From NCBI GenBank assembly GCA_030770535.1, contig JASVEC010000047.1, positions 124,001 through 188,000 of the forward strand: a DNA stretch of 64,000 bases. The letters are read 5' to 3'. The notes under the pieces were generated by a model, which did not search any database, was not told the DNA's origin, and saw only the letters and a program-made list of their open reading frames with translations. Positions 46,024-57,765 of the stretch are shown piece by piece. Made by a program: the position numbers and the translations under genes. This DNA comes from Batkoa obscura. Lineage: Eukaryota; Entomophthoromycota; Entomophthoromycetes; Entomophthorales; Batkoaceae. How positions within the stretch are numbered: the stretch's first letter is position 1; each line of letters begins with the position of its first letter.

Positions 46024-47935
46024 ACGATTAATAATAATTACGAATAAAAGGGCTTAATATATTATAAGGATGTTGAATCACTAATAACGAAATATTAACC
46101 TGTTGAAAGATTTAAAGGTATCTAAAAAGATAAAAAAATAAAACATTAGTAATTGGTATTTATAGTTTTCAAAACAATTAATTGATAAGAATAACTCTAA
46201 GTATTATTACTAATAATATATATTGTCAATTGTGTCAAACTTTATAGTGAAGGTGTCAAATTCTAAATTTTGACATATTTTGCCTTCAATTTATTCTTTA
46301 ATAAATTAATGAGAAAATCAAATTGACAAATTGCTAATCTATTCTATAAAATAAAAGGAACTTACAGTATAAACAAAAGGAATAAAAATAGGTTCAAAAA
46401 ATCTAGAAATTTTTTTATAGTTTTAATATTGTGAATCGAGATATTGACTCAACTATTTATACTCTAATTTTTTGAGTTTTAGTAAGTTAAACTACATATA
46501 CACTAATTTTAATAAAACATTAGAATATCCAAGTGGCCAATAATCTAACCTATCATTTGAACATGCGCAACTCATAGTTAAATAACTTATTCCCCTAGAT
46601 ACAAATTATTTAATCCAGATGATTAATTTAATTCTTTCACTTCTTATCTATGAAACTTTTAAATAATGATAGATTGAACAAAGCTCGAGTTTTAATAATA
46701 CATCAAAAAGGGGAGCTATAAAAAGGCATAATAAAGTGTTTAAAAAGGGTGTAATAATTCAAAGATTCTTCCTTACCTTATTACACTTTTAATCTAAACT
46801 TCGTTTATACCCTCGTTTTTACTCTTCTTTTCTTTCTCTGTTCCTAATTTGTAAGTAAAACCTTAGATTTATTTATCCATCTTTTCTCGAGTTAGAAATA
46901 ACACTTATTATTGGTGCAAAAATATTTAATATTGTCAACCTTTTTTTTATTAAGGGTGACATCACCTTTCTTTATTCTTTTTTTGGTTACTTAATAGGCC
47001 ATGCTTTCTTAATGACTCAAGTTCATTGGTTGAAGCGCCATTTAACTAAAAAGATTATAATTTTTTTAAGTATTTTAATCAAGGGTAAGAACTTTTAAAA
47101 ATTAAAACCCGTTTTAGCTATTTGTAAGGTTATATCTCAATAAACTTTAACAAAATGGAAATTGCTAATTGGTCCTTGACTTATCCCATGTCATCCTCCT
47201 TTTTATAGTTTTTGTTATACTATGGTTAAATAAGTGCTATTAAAACTTGCTTGCGTTTAATGCTATAAAAATTTATATTGATAACAAAATGCATGCTAGT
47301 CTTTATTTTGTTTTACATTTTAAATACACTTTTGTATTGATTTAAAATTCGAAATGAAGTTTAAGAAACTATACAATTTTGGATATTGAGAGTTTTTTAG
47401 TATTTATTTTATAAATTATTATATATTGTAATATAATAACCTGTTTTTAACTAAAACTAAATGATAGTCATTATATTTACTTGCATTTATAAAATATCAT
47501 AAAAGTTAAATTAATTTTATAAATGTACTTTTATAGATATCAAAGAAGTTGTATTTTAATCTAAAATATGAATTCTTGCCTTTCTATTATAAATATTGAT
47601 ATATAGTTTATTTTTATTTGTAAAAAAATATAATGAAAGTTATTCTATTTAAAAAAATTCAAATAAAGTCAAAGACTATATTATACAATATTTTAAACTT
47701 TTTAGCCTTACATTACATTCAAATTTAGCAACAATTTACTTTAAAACATTCATTTATTTTTATAAATTATGTGAAAATGGTAGTGTTTATTAATAGTTTT
47801 AACTAATCTAGCAAACATTTACAAAGTCTTTTAACTACTAGCGTGGGGAAAATTAATGATTAAACTATAGATTATATAAACAAATGACCTATGTATCACA
47901 AAACAAATGTTGAAAGATCAAAATTTATTATCTAA

Positions 47936-48056
47936 TACTACAGGTTAGGAAGGCTGCCTTATGTACTTATTGAGGGATCAACTCCCCAACAGGACAGGCC
48001 ATAACTGAGCACCATAACCATCAGATTAGCCGACCCCAAAAACATGAATTATTGAA
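47936..48056. other. GC-elevated island of unknown nature
   Basis: About 120 bp near 48% GC sit within DNA that is well above 75% AT. It contains GGGATCAACTCC, which fits the pol III B-box pattern, and GGTTAGGAAGGCTG upstream. No cloverleaf could be drawn and no known RNA (U1-U6, SRP, RNase P, 5S) was recognised. It may be an RNA gene, a remnant of a coding or mobile sequence, or neither. Confidence 0.3.
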
Positions 48057-48625
48057 TGTAAATTTTGGCCTAGTATTTCATCAATTTCAAATAATATTTA
48101 TTTTATATCGTTGTAATAAACATTATTTTGTTTTATATCATTAAAATGTCAACAAAAGTTTGATTTAATAACGTGGTTTTTAATAATTACTTTTATTGCA
48201 TAAAAAGTATGTGTAAAAAGGTAAAAAGGTAAACTATTAGAACTATTTTGTAATTAACTTATTATAGCTTTTGAAACAAAATTTATATAATGAAAATAGT
48301 TCAGGTTAGACTAAATTATTTGCACAAATAAATCACTGTAGATCTTTATGTTTGTAAGTTTTTTACATCAATATTTTAAATCGTGCTTTTTGAGGTAGTT
48401 AAAAAAGGTGCTTATAATAACGGTTTAAATCCTGGTCATGCATCAGCTAAAAGTTTAATTGACTATCACCTTTGCTTAATTTATGAAATGTAAAATTAAT
48501 CCAAGTAAAGCTAATAGGAGTTCGAAGATTGTAAAAATTGGAACTCGAGAATAAGTTGACCAATTAAATAAGCAAATAAGGAAATTGATTTGATTTGATG
48601 ATTTGCATATTTTTTTAATTTATTA

Positions 48626-48649
48626 AATGGGGAGATGTTTTTTTGATCA
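48626..48649 (+). mobile_element. MITE family A, 5' end fragment
   Basis: Only ATGGGGAGATGTTTTTTTGA remains; no core or 3' end follows. Confidence 0.35.
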
Positions 48650-48769
48650 GCAAAGAGGAGTACAAAAAACAGCTAAGTTTAAAGCAATAACTATAAGCCA
48701 TAAATAATACTATTAATAATAATATAAAAATATTATAAAATAGTGTTGATTATAGTTTTTAAAACTCAA

Positions 48770-49783
48770 ATGTTATTTTATTATATTTATTTCTTATTTT
48801 ACTTTAATTCTTATTATTGTTCATACTATTATAATCCTAACTTCTATTCTAATAGCTATAACTTAATCGCTTATAACAATAACGATAATAGTAATGTAAA
48901 TAATCAAAACAGTGTAAATGATAGCAATGATAATAATAGTGATAATGGCAACATAAACAATAACAGTAATAGCAATGAGAGCAACAGTACTAATATAAAT
49001 AATAATATAAATACCAATAATATTCCTATAAATAATAACAACAATTTAAATGAAAAGAAAGTGAAATTAACGTATTATTGGATAGCCATGGAAAAGGATT
49101 ACCCTTTAAAACCGAACGAAGAAGGAATTAATATTAAAAGTTGTAAAGATAATAAACAAATAATTAAAAAAGTAAGTAGTCAATACTTTAAGAAGATTCA
49201 AATGGAAGGTAGTGGTCTATTGTCAAATAATCAATTTATTAATTGTGGTGATAAGTATTGTAATTGTTTTGATTTTACAGAGGGTGCTAAAGGCAATAAA
49301 AACAATCTATTGATGCCTTATACATCGATTGCAGCCAATGACTTGACTTTCAACATAAACATATTTAGTAAAGAAATCAATGGTACATTATTACCAAATA
49401 ATCAAGTACATAATGGTTGTTTTAGAGTGGATGATACAAGTTGGTCTTTTAATAATAATCATATTGATTGGTTTGTTTATGATATCAATAACTATAACTA
49501 TTTGGACAAAAAATTAAACTATAATGAAGTAACTATACAACTAAACAGCAACTGTAACATCTTGAGCTATAATAGTACATCAAATAATAGCAGTAGTAAT
49601 GTCACAACTACCAACGGTACTACAAATAACAGTAATACAAAATATAATTATAATTTAAACAATATAACTAATACTATTCCTATTAGTTATATTAATCCTA
49701 AGTATAAACCTAATTTTAAACCTATTTCTACTTCTTTAATATCTAAGTTTAATAATTTTTTTACAAATTATTTTTATAATTAA
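48770..49783 (+). CDS. Secreted 3D-domain (MltA C-terminal-like) protein
   Basis: This is an intronless gene. I take the start at 48770 (MLFYYIYFLFYF), which gives a proper signal peptide in 337 aa; an upstream in-frame ATG at 48743 would add nine residues. An Asn/Ser-rich linker (about residues 37-90) leads to a double-psi beta-barrel of the 3D type. It starts TYYWIAMEKDYP, continues KIQMEGSGLL, LLMPYTSIAAND and LLPNNQVHNGC, and reaches the signature FRVDDTSWSF...HIDWFV. The three Asp of the 3D motif are D221, D222 and D233. Several Cys (CGDKYCNCF) could form disulphides. In bacteria this fold occurs in lytic transglycosylase MltA and in Rpf-like wall proteins. The C-terminus is another Asn/Thr-rich stretch. 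The fungal role is unknown. Confidence 0.75.
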   Translation: MLFYYIYFLFYFNSYYCSYYYNPNFYSNSYNLIAYNNNDNSNVNNQNSVNDSNDNNSDNGNINNNSNSNESNSTNINNNINTNNIPINNNNNLNEKKVKLTYYWIAMEKDYPLKPNEEGINIKSCKDNKQIIKKVSSQYFKKIQMEGSGLLSNNQFINCGDKYCNCFDFTEGAKGNKNNLLMPYTSIAANDLTFNINIFSKEINGTLLPNNQVHNGCFRVDDTSWSFNNNHIDWFVYDINNYNYLDKKLNYNEVTIQLNSNCNILSYNSTSNNSSSNVTTTNGTTNNSNTKYNYNLNNITNTIPISYINPKYKPNFKPISTSLISKFNNFFTNYFYN

Positions 49784-50048
49784 TAAACTTTATACACTTA
49801 CTTTTTATCATTCTCAAATGAATTTAGTTGTCTGAAACTGGATTACATTAGATAACTTTGATTTTTTTAATTTGATATCAAGTCCTTTTATATGAAATTA
49901 ATGGTTTTAATATTTAATAATTATGAAATTCATATAAAAATTATCACTAACAAATTAAAAAACCAAGAGGCATCTAAATGCAACTATTAACTTCAAAATC
50001 AAATTTGACCATAAAAACAACTTAGCTTTTTTTACTAATTTTATAAGA

Positions 50049-51210
50049 ATGGGAAGAAAAAATAGTGAATATAATAATGAATATAAAGCAAGCAAAGTAA
50101 AAGCTAAATCCAACAGTAAAACTAATAAAAAGAAAGATCAATCAAAATTTGGGCACTCAAAGAAGCATGATGTTTATTATGATCGATATTTACCTAGCGA
50201 GGCTCAAGAATCAGAAGAAAATTCGAACAAATTAAAAATACCGGTTGCTATGTGGGTAGGTATTTTACTTTAATATAAATCATTTAAATTCATAAGTTAG
50301 GACTTTGAACATTGTGATCCAAAACGCTGTTCTGGAAAAAAACTACTACGTCAAGGTATGATTGAGCAATTGAAAGTAGGTCAAGTATTTAAAGGTATTG
50401 TATTAAGCCCAAATGGTGAACAAATTGTTTGTCCAGATGATAGAGATCTAGTGGAAAAAGAAGGTATTGCTGTAGTTGAAGCTTCATGGGCTAGAATTGA
50501 AGAAGTACCATTTAAAAAAATGAAAATTAGAAATAATCGATTATGTAAAGACAATAGTTAGGATTATTTAAGTTCTGTTGATCTTTATTATTATTATAGT
50601 GCCTTATCTGGTCGCAACTAATCCAGTTAATTATGGAAAACCTTATAAATTAAATTGTGTTGAAGCTATTGCAGCTTGCTTCTATATTACCGGTAAACAA
50701 ATTAGCAATGATATATAAACTAAGTAACACTTTAGTTTAGGATTTAAAAAATTTGGCCATAAGATGATGGAAAAATTTTCATGGGGACATGCATTTTATA
50801 ACTTAAATAGGTAAAAATCGAATTTATTTTTTTATTTAATATAATTTTTATTTTCATTTTATTTAGACCTTTATTTCGAATTTATCGACAATGTACTGAT
50901 ACAGAATCTATATTGAATGCACAAGCTGAATATTTAAATCAATTAGAAATGGAAACAATGATAAAGAATACAAAAAAATTAAGTAAATCTAGTATAAATA
51001 AATTGGATCTTTAAACTTACTGTTTTAGCTGTAAATGACGATGATGATGAGTTTATTAATCCTAATCATAACTTAAATCAAAATGATGAAGATGAGTCTT
51101 CAGGTGTGTCAGAAACGGAAGATGAAGACAATGAAGACAATGAAGACAATGAAGAAGAAGGAGAGGAAGAGAGCGAAGAAGAAGAAAAAGATGGTAGTGA
51201 AAAAAAATAA
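50049..51210 (+). CDS. TSR3: 18S rRNA aminocarboxypropyltransferase Tsr3
   Basis: This enzyme adds the aminocarboxypropyl group to the hypermodified pseudouridine of 18S rRNA, a late step of small-subunit maturation. It has six exons, the first two 50049-50255 and 50301 onwards; the last ends at 51210. The Lys-rich N-terminus is followed by [20 protein letters not shown], the family's opening motif. [34 protein letters not shown] and [12 protein letters not shown] follow, then [18 protein letters not shown], all as in yeast Tsr3. The tail after about residue 240 is almost wholly acidic ([18 protein letters not shown]), a common feature of ribosome-biogenesis proteins. All junctions keep the frame. 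Confidence 0.94.
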
Positions 51211-51881
51211 GATAAAACTAAAAGTAAATTTAAACTATAGAAAAGAGATATAAATTAATAAATTTTTATATTTATTTCAAAGTATTTGAATTATTTTAGA
51301 AGTTACCTTTTGTGAGTAGTTTTAATAATCGCTTATTATGGATAGCTGTTTGTTTTAAATTGCTGGAAGGATTAAAAATAGCTTTGATAGGCAATAAAAG
51401 ATAATATAGCCAATTCATATAAGCCATATTTTAATAAAAGTGACATAAATTGTATATTGAATATGAATAAATTAAAAGTTAGTTATCATAGTATTAATAT
51501 ATATCTATCTGTAAGAGTATTAGATTAATCAACTCCAGTTAAAAAACCTTTGAAAAGATCAAATAAACCAATAAGGCATATTTGTAAAATTTTATAGAAT
51601 AGTTATAATATCAAACTTTTATGAGTTATATAAAACAAATTACTATCATGTATTTGGATGTATATTTATGAAATAATGGGTATGGACAAAAACATAATAG
51701 CAATAGATGTATACAAAACTGTTTCCTGAATTAACATATAATTTCGTAAGGATATTGAAAAGATTGTCATTGAAAAGGATAAAATTGAATGTTCTTTATT
51801 AAAATCAACTAAAAGTAAGAAAATATTAAATAGTTTATTTAGAATTCCCTTTCTAAATGTTAGTCATAAATATTATAATAG
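51211..51881. other. Intergenic between convergent TSR3 and kelch-like gene
   Basis: AT-rich sequence with no gene or named repeat. It contains the two 3' ends. Confidence 0.6.
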
Positions 51882-53471
51882 TTAAACAGTAGCACTATGG
51901 CAACTATATAAAGTAATAATATCAGTCAAGGACTTGGGTTCATTGTTTAATAAACTTTTATCATTTGTATTACTGATATATGAACTTTGCGGCATATCAA
52001 TACTATCATCATCAATCTCAGAAGATTCATCAAAAAGAATAGAATAATTCGTATTTTTTATAAAGCTAATATATGGTTTTTCTGGTATAATAATACTGCC
52101 ATCTTTAATTTCACGAAATTTGTTATAAAGGATTGAGTAATTCTTTGCTTTTATAGTACCAAATAAATCTCTATTATCAATAAGTATAGGCTCACTAATT
52201 ATATTCCTATTTTGATCTTTTCCAAAATTGTATTTGTATTTGTATTTTATAAAAAGAAAAAATAACAGTAATAATAATAGTAGTCCTATTATTCCTCCTA
52301 TTATACTACCAATTGGCACTTCATTGTTATTCTTACTTATATCTCTTCTTATATCATCATTAGTTTTATCATTAGTTTTACTATTTTTGTCACTGTTATA
52401 GTTAGATATATTATTAGTATTAATTAAAGAAGGTAAATAATTGATTTGAGTCCAGTTGTTTATATTGTATATTCCCACCATATTTGAAGATTCAGCATCT
52501 AACAAACCATCATTTTTAGAATTAAGAAGTTGGATACCAAACGAATTAATTAAATAATCCTTATAGATAATAAAACAACCAAAGTTCTTCATTTGAATCA
52601 CTTTCATTTTCCGAAATGAAAATGGGTTTTGTTGAAATTCATAAATAGTAATATTGTTGATTTTAGAAGCATTATAGACTATAAAATAAACTGATTGATT
52701 GTTTTTAACAATTTTCAACTCATCATATTGTTCAAATTTAATATTGTATACATTTATTTTATTTGATATCAAATCTAACTGATGTAATGTATCATAATTT
52801 ATATTTTTATTTGAGTTATACTTGACTTTCGTTTTAAAATAGTATATCTTATTGTTTAATATGAATAATTGTTGAAGGTAAGTATCAGATAGTGCATTTG
52901 CTATTGTTTCGAATCTTTTAGTTGTAATATCAAACAGCTTTAATCCAACTGATGAATGGTTATTTTTACCACGACCTAATATAAACCCAGAAACATAAAA
53001 CTGTTTTATGTTCTTTTCATTTTGTAAAATAGAGTAGTTGGGCGTTGTTTCTTTTGAAGTTGTATTGAACCTATCGAACAAGTCTTTAATAATATACTCA
53101 TTATACCACTCGTTTTTTTCAATATTGAAATATTTTAAAGATATCCCAGCTTTTAGCTTATCCCAGGAAAAATCGACTATCCTTTTATCACCAATATAAA
53201 AAATATTCGAGTCCATTTTTTTATCTGAAATGATTTTGATATTGCTCCTTCTCCATGGCGCTACATTGTTGTCTAGTTTGAACCCTTCTTTTAAATCTAA
53301 TTTGAATACTTCATTATTGCTTTGGTGTATACTTGCTTTCGGTAGTTCGACTTTTCCTCCTAAATAATACAATTCATCCCTAATAACAAAGCATTTCCCA
53401 TTACTTACTGTTGGTAATAGCGTATTTGCTTTATATAACACAACATTAAATAATAAAAATAATAAAAACAT
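51882..53471 (-). CDS. Kelch-like type I membrane protein 1
   Basis: This is an intronless 529-aa protein. Signal peptide: MFLLFLLFNVVLYKANT. The ectodomain (to about residue 383) looks like a kelch/galactose-oxidase-type propeller. It has repeats ending in a YYLGG-like strand (RDELYYLGGKVEL), then VFKLDL, FNIEKNEWYN, LKLFDITTKRF, LHQLDL and WTQINYLPS. The sequence is far from the kelch consensus, so the fold is inferred. A single transmembrane helix follows (IGSIIGGIIGLLLLLLLFF, about 387-410). The ~115-residue cytosolic tail contains two repeats of the form NYSILYNKFREIKDGS / NYSILFDESSEIDDDS followed by a P-x-x-YIS. The gene is a paralogue of the divergent gene at 54492. Multiple NxS/T sites in the ectodomain suggest glycosylation. 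Confidence 0.8.
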   Translation of the reverse strand: MFLLFLLFNVVLYKANTLLPTVSNGKCFVIRDELYYLGGKVELPKASIHQSNNEVFKLDLKEGFKLDNNVAPWRRSNIKIISDKKMDSNIFYIGDKRIVDFSWDKLKAGISLKYFNIEKNEWYNEYIIKDLFDRFNTTSKETTPNYSILQNEKNIKQFYVSGFILGRGKNNHSSVGLKLFDITTKRFETIANALSDTYLQQLFILNNKIYYFKTKVKYNSNKNINYDTLHQLDLISNKINVYNIKFEQYDELKIVKNNQSVYFIVYNASKINNITIYEFQQNPFSFRKMKVIQMKNFGCFIIYKDYLINSFGIQLLNSKNDGLLDAESSNMVGIYNINNWTQINYLPSLINTNNISNYNSDKNSKTNDKTNDDIRRDISKNNNEVPIGSIIGGIIGLLLLLLLFFLFIKYKYKYNFGKDQNRNIISEPILIDNRDLFGTIKAKNYSILYNKFREIKDGSIIIPEKPYISFIKNTNYSILFDESSEIDDDSIDMPQSSYISNTNDKSLLNNEPKSLTDIITLYSCHSATV

Positions 53472-54491
53472 TTAAGAATATAGATAAAGGTTTTTTTGTT
53501 TTATATATTAATTAGATTACTCTTTATTAATTAATAATAAGAACTGTTTTATTTAAGAACATTATTTATTATTTAATTTATCAACACGAACAATTGTTTG
53601 AGTTAATTTTTAATCTTTTGATACCGAAAAAACCCTTCCAACTTAATGAAGGACTAGAATAGTTTTTCTCTTCATACCATATAGTTGACACTTAGTTTTA
53701 TATATTTTAGAGTTCTGGAAAGTATGCTATTTATAATGATTCGATATTCTTGTGAAAGATATGCTTTAAATATTTTGACTATAATAAAGTTAATTTATAA
53801 TTCAGGAGAAGAACATAAAGTTATACTCAGCAAAAAAGTTACCATCTTTAATATGAATACTTATATTCTCTGTATATTTACAATTGTTAGATAACTATAT
53901 AACATTTAATAATATGAGCTGATATTACACTAGCAGTTGAATAAACTAGATTTCTGCTAAACTCCGTTCGTAATAGTAAAAAGTATTGCTAGATATTTAG
54001 CTTTAGATATTTAATGAAATAACTAAAATGCTTATAGCTATACTGTCAATATGCTACTACAATAAGAGGAACTATAAGCTAGGTACATACCTTATTTAAT
54101 AAGGAAAAAAAAAGAATCAAATGGAACTAAAGTATAATAGGCTTTTGACAAAAAAAACGTATATAGTTCTTAATAATATGCAAAATTATTTATTATAATT
54201 TATATATGATAGATTTATTCTCATAAAATAATATCAACACTAATAATACTGATAATTGGATAATAGCTTAACACAATAAATTTATTGGCTAAAACAGCCC
54301 AGAGTTTAACATCGAAATAGTATTGGGTTTATTGTAATTACTTCCAGTACCCAGACTATACTATTGATTGATATAGTAAATTTCAATTGGTTTATATAAA
54401 ATTCAGTATAATACCAGGAATACAAATGTATATTAAAAGAATATATGAGCAATTATGAGTTTCAAATAGCATTTGCCTTTCTTTTTTTAAA
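53472..54491. promoter_or_regulatory. Shared upstream region of the kelch-like pair
   Basis: A 1,020-bp divergent intergenic region. On the plus side a TATATAA (54394-54400) lies about 92 bp before the ATG. On the minus side TAATATATAAAAC lies only about 30 bp before the start. No gene is seen between; an open frame at 53685 has no protein-like features. Confidence 0.45.
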
Positions 54492-55937
54492 ATGAAAGCT
54501 ATACTTTTATTTCAATTACTTATTTATCTTACTCTTTCATTCTCACCAAGAGCCAATAATGGTGGCTGTATCATACTTGAGGATCGATTATATTATTTGG
54601 GCGGACTTACTCGATTTATAAATTTAGACCTCTTATTTGATAATAAGGAAGTGTTTGAATTGAACTTAAAGAAAGGCGTTAACTTGATTGGTAACGTAGC
54701 TGAAGGATGGGAAAGAAGTAATGTAACTAATTCGCCAGATCGTATGTATGATCCAAGGCTATTTTATATTAATAAATATAATAATGCTAATGGCATAATA
54801 ATGAGTTCTTATGTTGATGCAGAAACCATGATCCCAATGCTTAATTTTTATAATATTAAAGAAAAAGCATGGTTTAATAAAAATGTTTTTAACGAAATAT
54901 TTGACGCATCAAACACAAAGTGCAATGTTTTTAAAAAATGTATTGTAACTTATTATATATTACAAAAGGAAACTAGATCAAGTCAATTTTATATCTCTGG
55001 CTCAGTTTATAATAAAGATTTAAAGAAGCGATATTCACTTAATTTAAAGTTATTTGACGTTCAGGCTAAAAGTATAATTACTGTTTACCAATTAAAAAAT
55101 AATTCATATATACGCCAGGTAGATATTAAACATAACAAGCTATATTATTTCAACGAATATTCAAATAATGAATATTTAGATGCTGATTTTAGTATACTAT
55201 ATGAGTTAGATTTAGCTACAACTAAAATCAAAGAACATCGTATCAATTTTGAGCGCTATTTTTCAATGCAATTTATAACATCAAACTCTTCCATTTATTT
55301 TGCTGGTACTAATTTTGATAACAGTGAGGAGGGGTTGGTTCATATTTATGAATTGAAAATTAGCCCATTTTCATTCAAAAGGATCAAATTAAGATTACCT
55401 TTTAACAATTTTGGGTGCTTTAATTACTATAACGATTACTTAATTAATACTTTTGGCATTTTAAATGTATTTACCAAAGACGGTATTAGTTCTGAAACTA
55501 CTGATAAATCCCAGTTCATTAATGTAAAAAACTGGGAGCAAGTTGGTGGTTTACCTTCATCTATAATTAATAATGAAAATTCAGCTAATCAAGATAGTAA
55601 CAAAGAAACAAATAAAGTAAAAAACAACAGCAATAATGACTATAATAATGGGTTATTAATAGGTAGTATTGTCGGTGGAATTATTGGGTTTGTTTTGATA
55701 GCATCAATAGTAATATTTATAATGTATAAATACAAACTAAAGAAGCAAAGACCTCCAAGCATGATTATGGATCCCATTATTATTAAACCAATCAATCCAT
55801 TAGATGCAAATAACAACTATTATAATACAGAAGTATTCAGTCATTCCCATGAACTTGAAGATGACATAAGTCATATAATACCTGAAAAGTTGCATATTAA
55901 AGACGTAAGAGGGATGAATATGCTTTTTGAAGAATAA
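54492..55937 (+). CDS. Kelch-like type I membrane protein 2
   Basis: This intronless 481-aa protein is a paralogue of the gene at 51882 and faces away from it. Signal peptide: MKAILLFQLLIYLTLSFS. The ectodomain has the same landmarks in the same order: GGCIILEDRLYYLGGL, VFELNLKKG, FYNIKEKAWFN, LKLFDVQAKS, YELDL, HIYELKISPFSFKRIKL, NFGCFNYYNDYLINTFGI and NWEQVGGLPS. The single transmembrane helix (IGSIVGGIIGFVLIASIVIF) starts at about residue 388, the same place as in the paralogue. The cytosolic tail is shorter (about 70 residues) but also has the motif PIIIKP and an acidic stretch before IIPEK. Such receptor-like kelch proteins form large families in some early-diverging fungi; the ligand is unknown. 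Confidence 0.8.
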   Translation: MKAILLFQLLIYLTLSFSPRANNGGCIILEDRLYYLGGLTRFINLDLLFDNKEVFELNLKKGVNLIGNVAEGWERSNVTNSPDRMYDPRLFYINKYNNANGIIMSSYVDAETMIPMLNFYNIKEKAWFNKNVFNEIFDASNTKCNVFKKCIVTYYILQKETRSSQFYISGSVYNKDLKKRYSLNLKLFDVQAKSIITVYQLKNNSYIRQVDIKHNKLYYFNEYSNNEYLDADFSILYELDLATTKIKEHRINFERYFSMQFITSNSSIYFAGTNFDNSEEGLVHIYELKISPFSFKRIKLRLPFNNFGCFNYYNDYLINTFGILNVFTKDGISSETTDKSQFINVKNWEQVGGLPSSIINNENSANQDSNKETNKVKNNSNNDYNNGLLIGSIVGGIIGFVLIASIVIFIMYKYKLKKQRPPSMIMDPIIIKPINPLDANNNYYNTEVFSHSHELEDDISHIIPEKLHIKDVRGMNMLFEE

Positions 55938-57219
55938 AATTAAATGAGCTACTTTAATATTTTTTTTAAGTCATACATTTGTATTTAAAGTAAATTATTT
56001 TATAAGTTGACACTAAAATTGAAATTACTAAATTTTAATTAAAAGCATTGGGCTATATGAGTTTCATGAATTTATTTACAAAGCTCATAGTAAATGAAGG
56101 TTGTCAAAATTGGACTTAGAATAAACTAGCTTATATCCATCCTTACAATAAATAAAAACTTAGATATCAAACTATTTTGAATTGTATTAAAAGCATGTAA
56201 TAAACATTAATGCAAAAATGAAGGTCAAATTAAAAACTGTGCTACTTTCAACATCAGTTGAGTTGTTTTAAAATATCCGATACAATGTACTTAAACCCAT
56301 TGTATAATTTTAACTAAATTGAAAGTTTATTTTACTTTAGAGTAGGTTAAATGTTTTGACAACCACCATTAAAAAACTAATATTAGGTCTTCTAGAATTA
56401 ATGTCTAATAATTAATTAGATCTATTATAACCTTAAAACTGAGACTAAAATTAAGGTGTTAGCTTGAAAGTTATGATTGGGTTAGTATTAAAAAATGGAA
56501 ATCTAGTATCATGTAAAATCAACTGCTTCGTATTAAGGGTTAATTACTATAAACTATATTATAAATTATTTGGGCAGTTCCATTGCTTCTTTTAGGGATA
56601 GAAAAACAACCTTCTTATTCATAAAGCTAATAACAGGGAAATAAGTGAAAGGCTGTTATAACCAATCTAGATTCTTAAGATCGCGAAAACCTTAAGCTGC
56701 TTCAATAGTTAATAAGATTAAATCAAATAATGAATAAATGGGGCAGATTACAAAGCAAGCATCTTTCGCTTGTTTTGGTTAGGAAAGTGAGACACTTGCG
56801 ACTGACTTTTATCGTGTTGTACTAAATTAAGGACTAAAAATTGATACCAAAATAATAGATTAAGAATACCATTACTTTTTGGATAATAATTCAACTTCTA
56901 ACATATTATATAGTTTCAATTGTATTTAATTTTGAACCTTTATATAGTAAATTTAAACACTGTAATTGGTTTTTAAGTAAATTACACTTTTCTAGCAATT
57001 TCTATTTAACTATCTAAATAGTTCTTGAGATCAAATATTTATTAAACTATGAAAATAAAACACAGTTGAGCCAATCAAATCTTTCATTAAGGCCCCGTAA
57101 TTCCCTTTCGTTCTTCCTACTTTTTCTCTTTTTGTTAAGCTCTCATTGATTTCTCTTCATAAATGAGCCATACCGTTGTCTTCTAGTCTGTAATAGAAAA
57201 AACATGTATTTATAAAGAA

Positions 57220-57293
57220 TTATAATATAATATAATATAATATAATATAATATAATATAATATAATATAATATAATATAATATAATATATAAT
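57220..57293 (+). repeat. (AATAT)n microsatellite
   Basis: About 14 uninterrupted copies of AATAT, ending in ATATAATATAG. Confidence 0.9.
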
Positions 57294-57536
57294 ATAGTAC
57301 GCTCGAATTTAGCTAATTCTACAATGGATTTGTTTAAATATTACAAGCGAACACTTTGTTCTATGTCTCAATTCTATTTTTAATATAGAAACATTTAAAA
57401 CTAAAGCTTAATCGCTTATAAGTAAAAATAACATAGATACTTATACCATATATACTTATATCATATATAATTTTTTGATATGGACAGTAATTAAAGAAAT
57501 AGTACTTTATGCTGGGACTATATAAATGGAACATTG

Positions 57537-57765
57537 AAGTGATAACACAATCTATTCCAAAATACTTTGATTTTATATCACTTTATCCAAGCAATTTCAT
57601 AACATTTTTTAATTTATAAAAACATTATTCTAGAAAAACTAAGTACAGACCGTTTTGAATTGGGGTTATGGAAAAATATTTTTATAGTGGTAACATAGCT
57701 TATTCTACTATAATGTCACTTTTTTACCACTTAAACTAAGCAATTGCATAGCTTTTTCTAATTAA
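57537..57765 (+). repeat. Two diverged ~80-bp direct repeats
   Basis: The first (57537-57616) has AGTGATAACACAATCTATTC, a TATCACTTT block and AAGCAATTTCATAACATTTT. The second (57685-57765) has AGTGGTAACATAGCTTATTC, TTACCACTTAAAC and AAGCAATTGCATAGCTTTTT. The intervening 70 bp is unrelated. Either could be an old mobile element. Confidence 0.4.

Larger units (their letters stand above)
46024..48769. other. Intergenic, BTA1 to 3D-domain gene
   Basis: About 2.7 kb, mostly AT-rich with no gene. One island at 47936-48056 has clearly higher GC than its surroundings and is listed separately. A fragment of MITE family A lies at 48626-48649. Confidence 0.5.
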
